Shown here piece by piece: positions 51,353-60,229 of a stretch of DNA of 64,000 nt. Source of the DNA: Tolumonas sp008015085 (GTDB lineage: Bacteria; Pseudomonadota; Gammaproteobacteria; Enterobacterales; Aeromonadaceae). The stretch is from NCBI GenBank assembly GCA_029265125.1, contig JAJUJX010000003.1, positions 62,001 through 126,000 of the forward strand. The letters run 5' to 3'. The notes under the pieces are model-generated. The model did no database searches. It had not been told where the DNA came from and worked only from the letters and a program-made list of their open reading frames with translations. Each line of letters begins with the position of its first letter. Within the stretch, counting starts at the first letter, position 1. Made by a program: the position numbers and the translations under genes.

Positions 51353-51403
51353 ATGACCTTCAACCAAACCCAAACCTTTCGTTGGTGGTGGCACACTCCT
51401 TAA
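51353..51403 (+). CDS. trpL: trp operon leader peptide (16 aa)
   Basis: The ORF reads MTFNQTQTFRWWWHTP and then TAA, with three consecutive Trp codons (TGG at 51383-51391) followed by His. It starts about 33 bases after the -10 box, with a weak GGA before the ATG. Ribosome stalling on these codons at low charged tRNA-Trp controls the hairpins that follow. It is shorter than any normal gene but its position and codon use leave little doubt. Confidence 0.95.
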   Translation: MTFNQTQTFRWWWHTP

Positions 51404-51489
51404 AGCGGGTGTGGGGTTTCGGCTATTTTCAAAAAATAAAGCAGACAGAATTCCCAAAAAGGCCCGCTAGCATAGCGGGTCTTTTTTTT
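51404..51489 (+). promoter_or_regulatory. trp attenuator (antiterminator and terminator hairpins)
   Basis: Terminator 3:4: GGCCCGCT (51461-51468) pairs with AGCGGGTC (51474-51481), followed by eight T (51482-51489). Segment 2 has the same AGCGGGT (51404-51410) as segment 4 and can pair with CCCGCT of segment 3, forming the antiterminator. Segment 1:2 can form between CACAC (51392-51396, inside the leader) and GTGTG. All parts of classical trp attenuation are therefore visible. Confidence 0.92.
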
Positions 51490-51636
51490 ATACGCAAAAA
51501 ATAACAGGGACGATCAAATGATTCAGCGACATAAGCAAACATGGCGATGGCAATAATTCTGAATAACTAGCTGTTAACCATGAATTTTTGTCTAAAGGAG
51601 TAATGCCATGAAATTATCAAATTCGGGAGTAAAACA
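51490..51636 (+). promoter_or_regulatory. Post-attenuator leader with mini-ORFs before trpE
   Basis: Between terminator and trpE lie 147 bases. ATG 51518 opens a 12-codon frame (MIQRHKQTWRWQ) behind AGGGA, with Trp codons at positions 9 and 11, stopping at 51556. A second frame from ATG 51608 has AAGGAG seven bases upstream and encodes MKLSNSGVKQ; its TGA (51638-51640) overlaps the trpE ATG (51637). Neither is proven to be translated. Confidence 0.4.
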
Positions 51637-53265
51637 ATGAGCCCATCTCTCCCAACCGGTCAACGCATCACACTGCGTGAAAAAGCCCACTATGTCGCTG
51701 ATCCATTAGAACTGTTTACCCAACTGACTTCGCCGGCTGACAACAGTCTGCTGCTGGAATCTGCCGAAATTGACACCAAAACCGGCACTCAGAGCATGTT
51801 GCTGATTGATGCCTGTGTACGCATGGTTTGCCAGGGGCATGTTGTGACTGCTACTGCACTGAACAGTAACGGTGAAGCCGTACTGAATCTGCTAAGCAAT
51901 ACCCTGCCTGACGAAGTAAACAAACAACGTAAGACCAACCAGTTACAGCTGACATTCCCGCAGATTACTGGCATTCAGGATGAAGACAGCCGACTGAAAG
52001 CACTCTCTGTATTAGATAGTTTACGCACCCTGTTGACCCACAGCATCGACGCGGAAGCGGTAAATCTGTTCCTTGGTGGTATCTTCGCGTATGACCTGAT
52101 CGCCAATTTTGAACAGCTGCCTGATGTTGCTGACAGCGATAATACCTGCCCGGACTTCTGCTTCTATGTGGCAGAAACGCTGATCCAGATCGATCACATT
52201 CGTAAAACCACTCAGCTGCAAGCAGCACTGTTTGGTGGTGAATCAGGAGCACACGAACTGCCTCGCCTGCAACATCGTCTGGCTGCACTGAAAGAATATT
52301 GCAATCATTTCCGTCCGAATACTCTTTCCAAAAAAGAAGCACTGCCTTCACAGCTGAATGTGGATAAGAGCGACAAAGCGTATTGTGCTGATGTTGAAAA
52401 ACTGAAAGGCAACATCCGTAAAGGTGATATTTTCCAGGTGGTGCCATCGCGCTGTTTCAGTCTGCCTTGCCCGCAGCCGCTGGCGGCTTATCGCGAGCTA
52501 AAACGCACCAACCCTAGCCCATACATGTTCTACATGAATGATCAGGATTTCACGCTGTTCGGTGCCTCACCGGAAAGTGCAGTGAAGTTTGAACATAAAA
52601 GCCGTCAGGTAGAGATGTATCCTATCGCCGGTACCCGTCGTCGAGGCCTGAATGCCGATGGTTCCGTCAATCTGGATCTGGATGGCCGTTTAGAGTTGGA
52701 ACTGCGTCAGGATGCTAAAGAGACCGCCGAGCATCTGATGCTGGTTGATCTGGCGCGTAATGATATTGCCCGCATCAGTGAGCCAGGCAGCCGTTATGTA
52801 AAAGACCTGTTGAAGGTTGATCGCTACAGTCATGTAATGCATCTTGTTTCCCGGGTCGTAGGTACGTTACGTCATGATCTGGATGCGCTGCATGCCTATC
52901 AGGCCTGTATGAATATGGGCACACTGACCGGTGCGCCAAAGATCCGTGCATCAGAGCTGATCCGCGAAGTAGAGCAAAAACGCCGAGGCAGCTACGGTGG
53001 TGCAGTGGGTTATCTGAACAGCGATGGTGATATGGATACCTGCATCGTGATCCGCTCCGCCTTCGTGAAAAACGGCATTGCCTATGTGCAGGCCGGTGCG
53101 GGTGTGGTGTTTGACTCCAAACCACAGGCCGAAGCCGATGAGACCCGCGGTAAAGCCGCGGCGGTGCTGAATGCCATTGCGCTGGCACACGGAACGACCC
53201 TTGCTGCAATTACTGCACAGGCAACTCAAGCCGCTCAGGTCAACAAGGAGGCTGCCCATGCTTAA
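51637..53265 (+). CDS. trpE: Anthranilate synthase component I
   Basis: TrpE, with TrpG, converts chorismate and glutamine to anthranilate. The 542 residues are slightly longer than E. coli TrpE (520). The N-terminal feedback site for tryptophan is seen in LLLESAEIDTK; the chorismate-binding core has GDIFQVVPSRCFSLPCP, ASPESAVKFE, MYPIAGTRRRG, HLMLVDLARNDIARIS and CIVIRSAFV. GGGAG lies before the ATG, so the mini-ORF that overlaps the start would couple to it. The stop overlaps trpG by eight bases. Confidence 0.97.
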   Translation: MSPSLPTGQRITLREKAHYVADPLELFTQLTSPADNSLLLESAEIDTKTGTQSMLLIDACVRMVCQGHVVTATALNSNGEAVLNLLSNTLPDEVNKQRKTNQLQLTFPQITGIQDEDSRLKALSVLDSLRTLLTHSIDAEAVNLFLGGIFAYDLIANFEQLPDVADSDNTCPDFCFYVAETLIQIDHIRKTTQLQAALFGGESGAHELPRLQHRLAALKEYCNHFRPNTLSKKEALPSQLNVDKSDKAYCADVEKLKGNIRKGDIFQVVPSRCFSLPCPQPLAAYRELKRTNPSPYMFYMNDQDFTLFGASPESAVKFEHKSRQVEMYPIAGTRRRGLNADGSVNLDLDGRLELELRQDAKETAEHLMLVDLARNDIARISEPGSRYVKDLLKVDRYSHVMHLVSRVVGTLRHDLDALHAYQACMNMGTLTGAPKIRASELIREVEQKRRGSYGGAVGYLNSDGDMDTCIVIRSAFVKNGIAYVQAGAGVVFDSKPQAEADETRGKAAAVLNAIALAHGTTLAAITAQATQAAQVNKEAAHA

Positions 53266-53857
53266 TACCATCTTCCTGCTGGATAACTTCGACTCGTTTA
53301 CCTATAACCTAGTGGATCAGTTCCGCAGCCTCGGTCATACCGTCAAAATTTACCGTAACAATCTGCCAGCCCAGCAGATTTATGAACAGATCATGGCCAG
53401 TGCCGATAATCCGGTACTGGTGCTCTCTCCCGGTCCCGGTGCACCGCATGAAGCGGGCTGCATGATCGAATTGATCGGGTTGTGCCGCGGTAAGGTACCT
53501 ATTATCGGGATCTGTCTTGGACATCAGGCTATTTGTGAATATTACGGCGGCACGGTAGGTTCCGCTGGTGAATTTGTGCACGGCAAAGTCTCGAAAATCG
53601 AACATACCGGCAAAGATATGTTCACCGGTATGAATCAGCCATTACCGGTGGCCCGTTATCACTCGCTGGTCGCCACTTATGTACCGGATGAGCTGGAAGT
53701 CATTGCCCGTTATGAAGAGATGCCAATGGCTGTGTTACACCGCATTGATCGCGTGCTGGGTTTTCAGTTCCATCCTGAATCGATTATGACCACAGATGGC
53801 GCTAAACTACTGACACAAAGTCTGGCGTTTGTAACTGCCACAGACAAGGAGGTCTGA
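53258..53857 (+). CDS. trpG: Anthranilate synthase component II (glutamine amidotransferase)
   Basis: The start at ATG 53258 (MLNTIFLLDNFDSFTYNLVD) has AAGGAGG six bases upstream and overlaps the end of trpE by eight bases; the longer frame from 53171 is not real. The 199-residue class I amidotransferase supplies ammonia to TrpE. The triad is C86 (GICLGHQA), H172 and E174 (QFHPESIM). TrpG is a separate protein here, whereas E. coli fuses it to TrpD. Confidence 0.97.
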   Translation: MLNTIFLLDNFDSFTYNLVDQFRSLGHTVKIYRNNLPAQQIYEQIMASADNPVLVLSPGPGAPHEAGCMIELIGLCRGKVPIIGICLGHQAICEYYGGTVGSAGEFVHGKVSKIEHTGKDMFTGMNQPLPVARYHSLVATYVPDELEVIARYEEMPMAVLHRIDRVLGFQFHPESIMTTDGAKLLTQSLAFVTATDKEV

Positions 53858-53859
53858 AA

Positions 53860-54870
53860 ATGACAGTGTCACTGGAAGGTTTATACCGCGGTGAATCGCT
53901 CACTAGCATCGAAAGTGAACAGCTGTTCGGTGAATTATTGCGTGGTGAAATGGATCCTATCGTACTTTCATCGTTGCTGACTGCACTAAAGGTAAAAGGT
54001 GAAAGCCCGTCTGAAATCGTCGGCGCAGCCAAAGCACTGATTGCTGCCGCTAAACCATTTCCCCGTCCCGATTATGAGTTCTGCGATATCGTCGGTACCG
54101 GTGGTGACGGTTTGCATACCATTAATATCTCCACCACAGCAGCGTTAGTCGGCGCGACTTGTGGTATTAAGGTCGCTAAACACGGCAACCGCAGTGTGTC
54201 ATCAAAAACCGGCTCATCCGATCTACTGGATAAACTCGGCATCAAGCTGGATATGAGCCCGGAAACCGCACGTCATTGTCTCGATGAAGCCAACGTCTGC
54301 TTCCTGTTTGCACCGCAATATCACAGCGGTATGCGCTTTGCAGCGCCGGTGCGTCAGGCCCTGAAAACCCGCACGATTTTTAATGTGCTCGGTCCGCTGA
54401 TCAATCCGGCACGCCCAACTTACCAGCTGATGGGGGTTTATTCTGCTGAATTGCTGGAACCAATCGCTGAAACCCTGCGTGAACTGGGCCTACACAAAGG
54501 CATGGTTGTCTATGGTAGCGGTTTGGATGAAATCGCCGTACACGGTGAAACCCAGGTTGCCGAAATTCAGGGCGAGCATATTCGCTATTACACACTGACT
54601 CCGGCTGATTTTGGTCTGAAATACCACACGCTGGAGGCTATCCGTGGTGGTGAGCCGGAAGAAAACCGCCAGATCACCGAAAATCTGCTGGCTGGTAAAG
54701 GCACTGATGCACAGCAAACTGCAATTGCGATCAATCTGGCACCTCTGCTGAAAATGGGCGGCCTGGTTGAAAACCTGAAACAAGGCGCGGAAATGGCAAT
54801 CGAAACCCTACGTAGCGGTGATGCATTAGATAAAGTCACTCAGCTCGCCACCCTGAGTCACAAGGAGTAA
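53860..54870 (+). CDS. trpD: Anthranilate phosphoribosyltransferase
   Basis: TrpD joins anthranilate to phosphoribosyl pyrophosphate. The 336 residues contain the PRPP loop DIVGTGGDGLHTINIST, the KHGNRSVSSKTGSSDLL segment that binds metal and substrate, and FNVLGPLINPARPTYQLMGVY. AAGGAGG precedes the ATG, two bases after the trpG stop. Dimeric and cytosolic in known members. Unfused to TrpG, as in Vibrio and Aeromonas. Confidence 0.97.
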   Translation: MTVSLEGLYRGESLTSIESEQLFGELLRGEMDPIVLSSLLTALKVKGESPSEIVGAAKALIAAAKPFPRPDYEFCDIVGTGGDGLHTINISTTAALVGATCGIKVAKHGNRSVSSKTGSSDLLDKLGIKLDMSPETARHCLDEANVCFLFAPQYHSGMRFAAPVRQALKTRTIFNVLGPLINPARPTYQLMGVYSAELLEPIAETLRELGLHKGMVVYGSGLDEIAVHGETQVAEIQGEHIRYYTLTPADFGLKYHTLEAIRGGEPEENRQITENLLAGKGTDAQQTAIAINLAPLLKMGGLVENLKQGAEMAIETLRSGDALDKVTQLATLSHKE

Positions 54871-54874
54871 CAGG

Positions 54875-56257
54875 ATGTTGTTTAATCAGGCGCTCGCCTC
54901 AACGGTGCTGGGTAAAATTGTCGCTGACAAGGAACTGTGGATTGCCGCCCGCAAAGCAGCACAACCACTAGAAACCTTTCAGACATCACTGACACCGAGT
55001 GATCGTGACTTTGTGAATGCCCTGCGGGGTAGAACTGCTTTTATTCTGGAATGTAAAAAAGCTTCTCCATCCAAAGGGCTGATCCGTGATGATTTTTCTC
55101 CGTCAGCTATTGCTAAGGTGTATGGTCGTTATGCCTCTGCCATTTCAGTGCTGACTGATGAAAAATACTTCCAGGGCGATTTCGCCTTTCTGCCGCAGGT
55201 TCGTAAAGAAGTCAGTGTGCCAGTGCTGTGCAAAGATTTCATCATCGATCCTTACCAGATTTATCTGGCCCGTCATCATCAGGCCGATGCCGTGCTGCTG
55301 ATGTTGTCGGTGCTGAATGATGAGCAATACCGTGAACTAGCCGCAGTCGCTAAATCACTGAACATGGGCGTTCTGACCGAGGCCATCAGCGAAGAAGAGA
55401 TCAACCGTGCAATTGCTCTGGGCGCCGAAGTGATTGGTATCAACAATCGCGATCTGCGTGATCTGAAAATCGATCTGAATCGCACCCGCGAGCTAGCGCC
55501 ACTGGTGCCGAAAGATCGCGTGGTAATCTGTGAGTCCGGCATCTACCATCATGCTCAGGTCAAAGAGCTGGCACATTATGCTAATGGCTTTCTGGTCGGC
55601 AGTTCATTGATGGAAGAAGCGGATCTCGACATGGCTTGCCGTAAGTTGATCCTCGGTCAAAACAAGGTTTGCGGGCTGACCCGTGCCGAAGATGCCCAAG
55701 CAGCTTATACCGCTGGTGCCGTGTTTGGTGGTTTGATCTTTGTTGAAGGCAGCCCGCGCTGCATTTCTATAGCACAAGCCAGCACGATTACCGATGCCGC
55801 CCCATTGAATTATGTCGGGGTGTTCCGCAATGCCAGCAAAGAAACCATACAGTCTGTCGTTGAAACACTGAAATTGTTCGCAGTGCAGCTACATGGTGAC
55901 GAAACCGAATCGTATATTAAGCAATTACGTTCTTTGATTCCTGGCTGTCAGATCTGGAAAGCGATTGCCGTCACCGATTCACTGCCAGAGCTGAATTACA
56001 GTGCCGAACGTCTGCTGCTCGACAGCAAAGTGGGTAATCAGAGCGGCGGTACTGGTCACAGTTTTGACTGGTCACTGCTAGCCGATTTACCAAAAGAAAA
56101 ACTGATGCTGGCTGGCGGTATTACCCCAGATAACATCGCCGATGCCATCAAAGTTGGCTGCCTCGGCCTTGATCTGAATTCTGGCGTCGAAAGTGCGCCC
56201 GGCATCAAAGATGCCGACAAAATCCAGCGTGCCTTTGTAGCACTGCGTAATTACTGA
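54875..56257 (+). CDS. trpC: Bifunctional indole-3-glycerol phosphate synthase / PRA isomerase
   Basis: The 460-residue protein is a fusion of TrpC (about 1-255) and TrpF (about 258-460), two TIM barrels for consecutive steps. TrpC marks: ILECKKASPSKGLIRDDF, VLCKDFIIDPYQIYLA, VGSSLMEE. TrpF marks: KVCGLTRAEDAQAAY, GVFRNAS, VQLHGDE and LLLDSK followed by GGTGHSFDW and AGGITPDNI. The fusion is the enterobacterial/vibrio form. It starts four bases after trpD behind AAGGAG. Confidence 0.97.
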   Translation: MLFNQALASTVLGKIVADKELWIAARKAAQPLETFQTSLTPSDRDFVNALRGRTAFILECKKASPSKGLIRDDFSPSAIAKVYGRYASAISVLTDEKYFQGDFAFLPQVRKEVSVPVLCKDFIIDPYQIYLARHHQADAVLLMLSVLNDEQYRELAAVAKSLNMGVLTEAISEEEINRAIALGAEVIGINNRDLRDLKIDLNRTRELAPLVPKDRVVICESGIYHHAQVKELAHYANGFLVGSSLMEEADLDMACRKLILGQNKVCGLTRAEDAQAAYTAGAVFGGLIFVEGSPRCISIAQASTITDAAPLNYVGVFRNASKETIQSVVETLKLFAVQLHGDETESYIKQLRSLIPGCQIWKAIAVTDSLPELNYSAERLLLDSKVGNQSGGTGHSFDWSLLADLPKEKLMLAGGITPDNIADAIKVGCLGLDLNSGVESAPGIKDADKIQRAFVALRNY

Positions 56258-56278
56258 TTTTTGTAAAAAGGAATTGCA

Positions 56279-57472
56279 ATGACTTTACTAGACCCGTTTT
56301 TCGGTGAATTTGGCGGGATGTACTCCCCTCAAATTCTGATGCCAGTGCTGTTGGAGCTGGAAAAAGCGTTTGTTGATGCCAAGGATGACACTGAATTTCA
56401 GGCTGAATTCCAGCATCTGTTAAAAGAATATGCAGGGCGCCCAACGCCATTGACGCTGTGCCGCAACCTGACCAAAGGCACCAAGACCAAACTCTATCTG
56501 AAACGTGAAGATCTGCTGCACGGTGGCGCACACAAAACCAATCAGGTACTGGGTCAGGCACTGCTGGCCAAACGTATGGGTAAAACCCGGATCATCGCCG
56601 AAACTGGCGCAGGTCAGCACGGTGTAGCAACCGCATTGGCGTGTGCGCTGCTTGATCTGCCTTGCCGCATTTACATGGGTGCGGTTGACTGCGAACGTCA
56701 AAAACCCAACGTGTTCCGTATGCGTTTGATGGGTGCAGAAGTTATTCCGGTACATGCCGGTTCTTCCACACTGAAAGATGCTTGTAACGAAGCGATGCGC
56801 GACTGGACAGCCAACTACAAAGACACCCACTACATTTTGGGTACCGCCGCCGGCCCGCATCCATTCCCGACTATCGTGCGGGAATTCCAGCGTATGATCG
56901 GCGAAGAGGCCAAAGCGCAGATCCTAGAAGCCGAAGGCCGTCTGCCGGATGCCGTCGTCGCCTGTGTTGGCGGTGGCTCCAATGCGATCGGCATGTTTGC
57001 CACCTTCATTGAAGAAGAAGGCGTTCGCCTGATTGGGGTGGAACCAGCCGGTCACGGTATTGAGTCTGGTAAACACGGCGCACCGATTGGTCATGCACCT
57101 AAAGGTATTTATCTGGGAATGGTCTCGTACCTGATGCAAGATAAGGATGGACAAGTAGAAGAATCGCATTCTATTTCTGCCGGTCTCGACTTCCCATCTG
57201 TCGGCCCACAGCATGCTTACCTTTCATCCATCGGTCGAGCGCAATATCCGTCCATCACCGATAAAGAAGCACTGGAAGCGTTTCAGGAATTATCCCGCCA
57301 TGAAGGCATTATCCCAGCTCTGGAATCCTCACATGCACTGGCCCATGCTCTGAAAATGGCACGTTCTGAGCCGGAAAAAGAACAGATCCTGATCGTCAAT
57401 TTATCCGGTCGTGGAGACAAAGACATATTTACGGTAGCCAACGTACTGGAAGGTGAAGGAGCACTGTTATGA
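56279..57472 (+). CDS. trpB: Tryptophan synthase beta subunit
   Basis: TrpB makes tryptophan from indole and serine with PLP. The 397 residues have the PLP Lys K86 in LLHGGAHKTNQ, ETGAGQHG with the catalytic Glu, the phosphate-binding GGGSNAIGMFATF, and GLDFPSVGPQHAYL. AAAAGGA lies before the ATG. The stop overlaps the trpA start (ATGA), the usual coupling of an enzyme made in 1:1 ratio. Confidence 0.98.
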   Translation: MTLLDPFFGEFGGMYSPQILMPVLLELEKAFVDAKDDTEFQAEFQHLLKEYAGRPTPLTLCRNLTKGTKTKLYLKREDLLHGGAHKTNQVLGQALLAKRMGKTRIIAETGAGQHGVATALACALLDLPCRIYMGAVDCERQKPNVFRMRLMGAEVIPVHAGSSTLKDACNEAMRDWTANYKDTHYILGTAAGPHPFPTIVREFQRMIGEEAKAQILEAEGRLPDAVVACVGGGSNAIGMFATFIEEEGVRLIGVEPAGHGIESGKHGAPIGHAPKGIYLGMVSYLMQDKDGQVEESHSISAGLDFPSVGPQHAYLSSIGRAQYPSITDKEALEAFQELSRHEGIIPALESSHALAHALKMARSEPEKEQILIVNLSGRGDKDIFTVANVLEGEGALL

Positions 57473-58275
57473 GCCGTTATAGCAAACTGTTTGAACGTCT
57501 GAATGCGGCTAATCAGGGCGCATTTGTACCTTTCGTGGCGATTGGCGATCCGACACCGGAACTGTCTGAACAGATTATCGAAGCGCTGATTGCAGGTGGT
57601 GCTGATGCACTGGAGCTGGGTATTCCCTTCTCCGATCCGGTAGCAGATGGCCCGACCATTCAGGACGCGGCCACTCGCGCACTGAAAGCCCATACCACTC
57701 CGGCGATCTGCTTTGAGATCCTGACCCGGATCCGGGCCAAATACCCGGATCTGCCAATCGGTCTGCTGCTGTATGCCAATCTGGTCTACACCCACACCCC
57801 TGAGGATTTCTTCAGTAAAGCCAAAGCAGCTGGGGTAGATTCAGTTCTGATCGCCGATGTACCGGTGGAAATGTCTGCACCCTTTAAAGCAGCGGCCGAT
57901 AAATTCGGTGTTGAGAGCATCTACATCGCACCACCCAATGCTGATGACGCCACGCTGAAACGTGTTGCTGAACTGAGCTCTGGCTATACCTATCTGCTAA
58001 GCCGTGCTGGTGTGACCGGTGCCGAAACCCGCGCTCAAATGCCCGTCGATCACCTGCTGAAAGCGCTGAAAGAGTTTAATGCCCCACCAGCGCTGCTTGG
58101 TTTTGGCATCAGTGAACCTGCACAGGTCAGTGCAGCGATAACAGCTGGTGCTGCTGGTGCTATCTCTGGTTCAGCAGTAGTCAAAATCATTGAGCAAAAC
58201 CTGAATGAGCCAGCAGTCATGCTGGAAAAACTCACTCAATTTGTAAAAACAATGAAAGCAGCAACACAGCGCTAA
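57469..58275 (+). CDS. trpA: Tryptophan synthase alpha subunit
   Basis: TrpA splits indole-3-glycerol phosphate to indole, passed by tunnel to TrpB. The 268-residue TIM barrel keeps the catalytic E49 (ADALELGIPF) and D60 (SDPVADGPTIQ) with the same numbering as the Salmonella enzyme, plus LSRAGVTGAE and GFGISEPAQV phosphate-site loops. Its ATG overlaps the trpB stop by four bases. It ends the trp operon; a hairpin follows 10 bases later. Confidence 0.98.
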   Translation: MSRYSKLFERLNAANQGAFVPFVAIGDPTPELSEQIIEALIAGGADALELGIPFSDPVADGPTIQDAATRALKAHTTPAICFEILTRIRAKYPDLPIGLLLYANLVYTHTPEDFFSKAKAAGVDSVLIADVPVEMSAPFKAAADKFGVESIYIAPPNADDATLKRVAELSSGYTYLLSRAGVTGAETRAQMPVDHLLKALKEFNAPPALLGFGISEPAQVSAAITAGAAGAISGSAVVKIIEQNLNEPAVMLEKLTQFVKTMKAATQR

Positions 58276-58285
58276 ATCTATTATT

Positions 58286-58321
58286 GCCCCCTTAGAAATA
58301 AGGGGGCTTATCCCCCTTATT
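58286..58321 (+). terminator. Terminator of trp operon
   Basis: GCCCCCTTA (58286-58294) pairs with TAAGGGGGC (58299-58307) around GAAA. A further CCCCCTTATT (58312-58321) repeats the left arm and could pair with the same right arm as an alternative fold. The tail is only weakly T-rich. Confidence 0.75.
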
Positions 58322-58383
58322 CCACTTTCCATTCTGTTTCGCACTGGCTAAACTGTCGCCGATTGTTAATAACGGGACAAGAC

Positions 58384-58932
58384 ATGAAACAATTACTCGA
58401 TTTCATTCCACTGGTTATTTTTTTTGCTGCCTATAAATTTGCCAACATCTATGTCGCTACAGGCGCGTTAATGGGCGCGACGCTGCTTCAAATGCTTATT
58501 GTGTGGATGCTCTATAAAAAACTGGAACGAAATCAACTTATTACTTTAGGTTTAGTTCTGGTATTCGGCACTATGACGTTAGTTTTCCACAATGAAGCCT
58601 TTATCAAATGGAAGGTCACCGTTCTGTACGCCGCATTTGCTATTGCCTTGTGGTTTAGTCAGTTTGTCAGCAAAAAGCCGCTGATGAAACGATTGCTTGG
58701 AGAAGCAATCGAGTTACCAGAGCATGTCTGGAACAAAGTGAACTTCAGCTGGGGATTGTTTTTTCTGATTGTAGGCCTGCTTAATGTGTATATCGCATTT
58801 TATCTGCCTACCGAAATCTGGGTCGACTTTAAGGTCTTTGGCGTATTAGTTCTGATGCTGGCATGTACAGCTGCTACAGGCGTCTATATTTACCGTTATT
58901 TACCCACCAGCGATAAACAGGATAAGGAATAG
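58384..58932 (+). CDS. yciB: Inner-membrane septation protein YciB
   Basis: The start at ATG 58384 (MKQLLDFIPLVIFFAAYKF) has GGGAC upstream and matches E. coli YciB; the frame start at 58363 adds seven residues without support. The 182-residue protein has five hydrophobic segments and the conserved FHNEAFIKWKVTVLYA and NVYIAFYLPTEIWVDFKVFG. YciB (also called IspZ) interacts with cell elongation and division proteins and affects envelope integrity; it has no known enzyme activity. yciI follows two bases later. Confidence 0.95.
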   Translation: MKQLLDFIPLVIFFAAYKFANIYVATGALMGATLLQMLIVWMLYKKLERNQLITLGLVLVFGTMTLVFHNEAFIKWKVTVLYAAFAIALWFSQFVSKKPLMKRLLGEAIELPEHVWNKVNFSWGLFFLIVGLLNVYIAFYLPTEIWVDFKVFGVLVLMLACTAATGVYIYRYLPTSDKQDKE

Positions 58933-58934
58933 TT

Positions 58935-59231
58935 ATGTGGTATGTCATCATTGCGGAAGATATCGAAAACAGTCTGCCATTTCGTAAAGCGCACCGCCCG
59001 GCTCATTTGGCCCGACTGCAAGCCCTGCAAGCTGAAGGCCGTGTACTGACTGCAGGCCCTAATCCGGCAATTGATGCTGATGATCCGGGTGAAGCAGGCT
59101 TTAGTGGCAGCATCATGATTGTCGATTTCCCTTCGCTGGCAGAAGCCAAAGCCTGGGCAGATGCAGACCCATTCGTCGCAGCAGGTATATACGCAAAAGT
59201 GACTGTAAAACCGTACAAACAAACCATCTGA
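58935..59231 (+). CDS. yciI: YciI family protein
   Basis: The 98-residue protein has the same length as E. coli YciI. Conserved parts are the RPAHLARLQAL segment with the active-site-like His, and EGRVLTAGPNPAIDADDPGE, then ADADPFVAAGIY. The fold is a ferredoxin-like dimer related to muconolactone isomerases; activity is not established. AAGGAA lies before the ATG, and it is coupled to yciB. Cytosolic. Confidence 0.95.
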   Translation: MWYVIIAEDIENSLPFRKAHRPAHLARLQALQAEGRVLTAGPNPAIDADDPGEAGFSGSIMIVDFPSLAEAKAWADADPFVAAGIYAKVTVKPYKQTI

Positions 59232-59260
59232 TTGCTATCAACAAAGTGGTAAAAATACAC

Positions 59261-59290
59261 AAAGGGGCCAACAAGGCTCCTTTCGTTTTT
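59261..59290 (+). terminator. Terminator after yciI
   Basis: AAAGGGGCC (59261-59269) pairs with GGCTCCTTT (59275-59283), with one G-T pair, followed by CGTTTTT. It separates yciB-yciI from the converging cysQ. Confidence 0.85.
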
Positions 59291-59319
59291 ATATATCAAA
59301 AAGTTTTAACACTACTGAT

Positions 59320-60075
59320 TCAGATAGACGCAACAAACCACGGGTTCAGAATGTCCGGTTTACTGTAGCACAGTGGCTGCCCCGCCAACGTTTCCACCTT
59401 ACCGCCCGCACCTTCTAACACGGCCTGTGCAGCTGCCGTATCCCACTCACAGGTTGGGCCTAAGCGTGGGTATAAATCCGCCTTACCTTCCGCTAACAAA
59501 CAAAACTTAAGTGAACTACCAACAGAGACGAGTTCATGAGCACCGAGTTTCTGCAGATACTCCGCAGTTTCACTATTCACATGCGAACGACTGCCCACGA
59601 TACGCAGCACCTCACCTTTTTTTTCTGTTACAGGTAAGCGAGTAACACCATCCACAGTTTTCAGCCAGCAGCCGTAATCCTTTCCACCCCAATACAATTT
59701 ATTTTGTACTGGAACACCCACTACACCAAATACAGACTCGCCATTTACAATTAACGCAATATTGACCGTAAATTCACCATTGCGCTTAATAAATTCTTTA
59801 GTTCCATCTAATGGATCTACCAGCCAATACACAGGAAGCTGTGTACGCAGGCTTTTGACAACATCATCAGACTCTTCAGAGACAACAACCCAGTCCGGCG
59901 TTAATCCTTTCAACCTTTGTTCGATCAGATTGTGCGCAGCTTTATCCGCCTGAGTCAGCGGCGACTCATCCGCTTTAACAGTAAGTTCTACTGGTTCATC
60001 ATAAACAGCCAGAATCGCCTTCCCCGCATCTTCTGCAATCGCAAGCACCGAATTAATCAATTTATCATTCAGCAT
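59320..60075 (-). CDS. cysQ: 3'(2'),5'-bisphosphate nucleotidase CysQ
   Basis: CysQ hydrolyses 3'-phosphoadenosine 5'-phosphate, a by-product of sulfate assimilation. The 251 residues have the inositol monophosphatase-fold metal sites: VVSEESDD (E67, E68), WLVDPLDGTKEF (D87, D90) and CEWDTAAAQAVLE. AAGGAC lies before the ATG. Weak similarity to inositol monophosphatase is expected, but the motif order favours CysQ. It is convergent with yciI and divergent from the ComEA-like gene. Confidence 0.95.
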   Translation of the reverse strand: MLNDKLINSVLAIAEDAGKAILAVYDEPVELTVKADESPLTQADKAAHNLIEQRLKGLTPDWVVVSEESDDVVKSLRTQLPVYWLVDPLDGTKEFIKRNGEFTVNIALIVNGESVFGVVGVPVQNKLYWGGKDYGCWLKTVDGVTRLPVTEKKGEVLRIVGSRSHVNSETAEYLQKLGAHELVSVGSSLKFCLLAEGKADLYPRLGPTCEWDTAAAQAVLEGAGGKVETLAGQPLCYSKPDILNPWFVASI

Positions 60076-60229
60076 AATATGTCCTTAAATCCCTACTCCT
60101 GCATTTTAACCGAGAGAACGTCATCATATTTAGATCATTATGTACTGACATATGCAACTGCTGCCATTAGTGGCAGTAGGCGCCGAATCCCATCTGACAG
60201 AAGATAACTCTGTAATCAAGGAGGGATCT

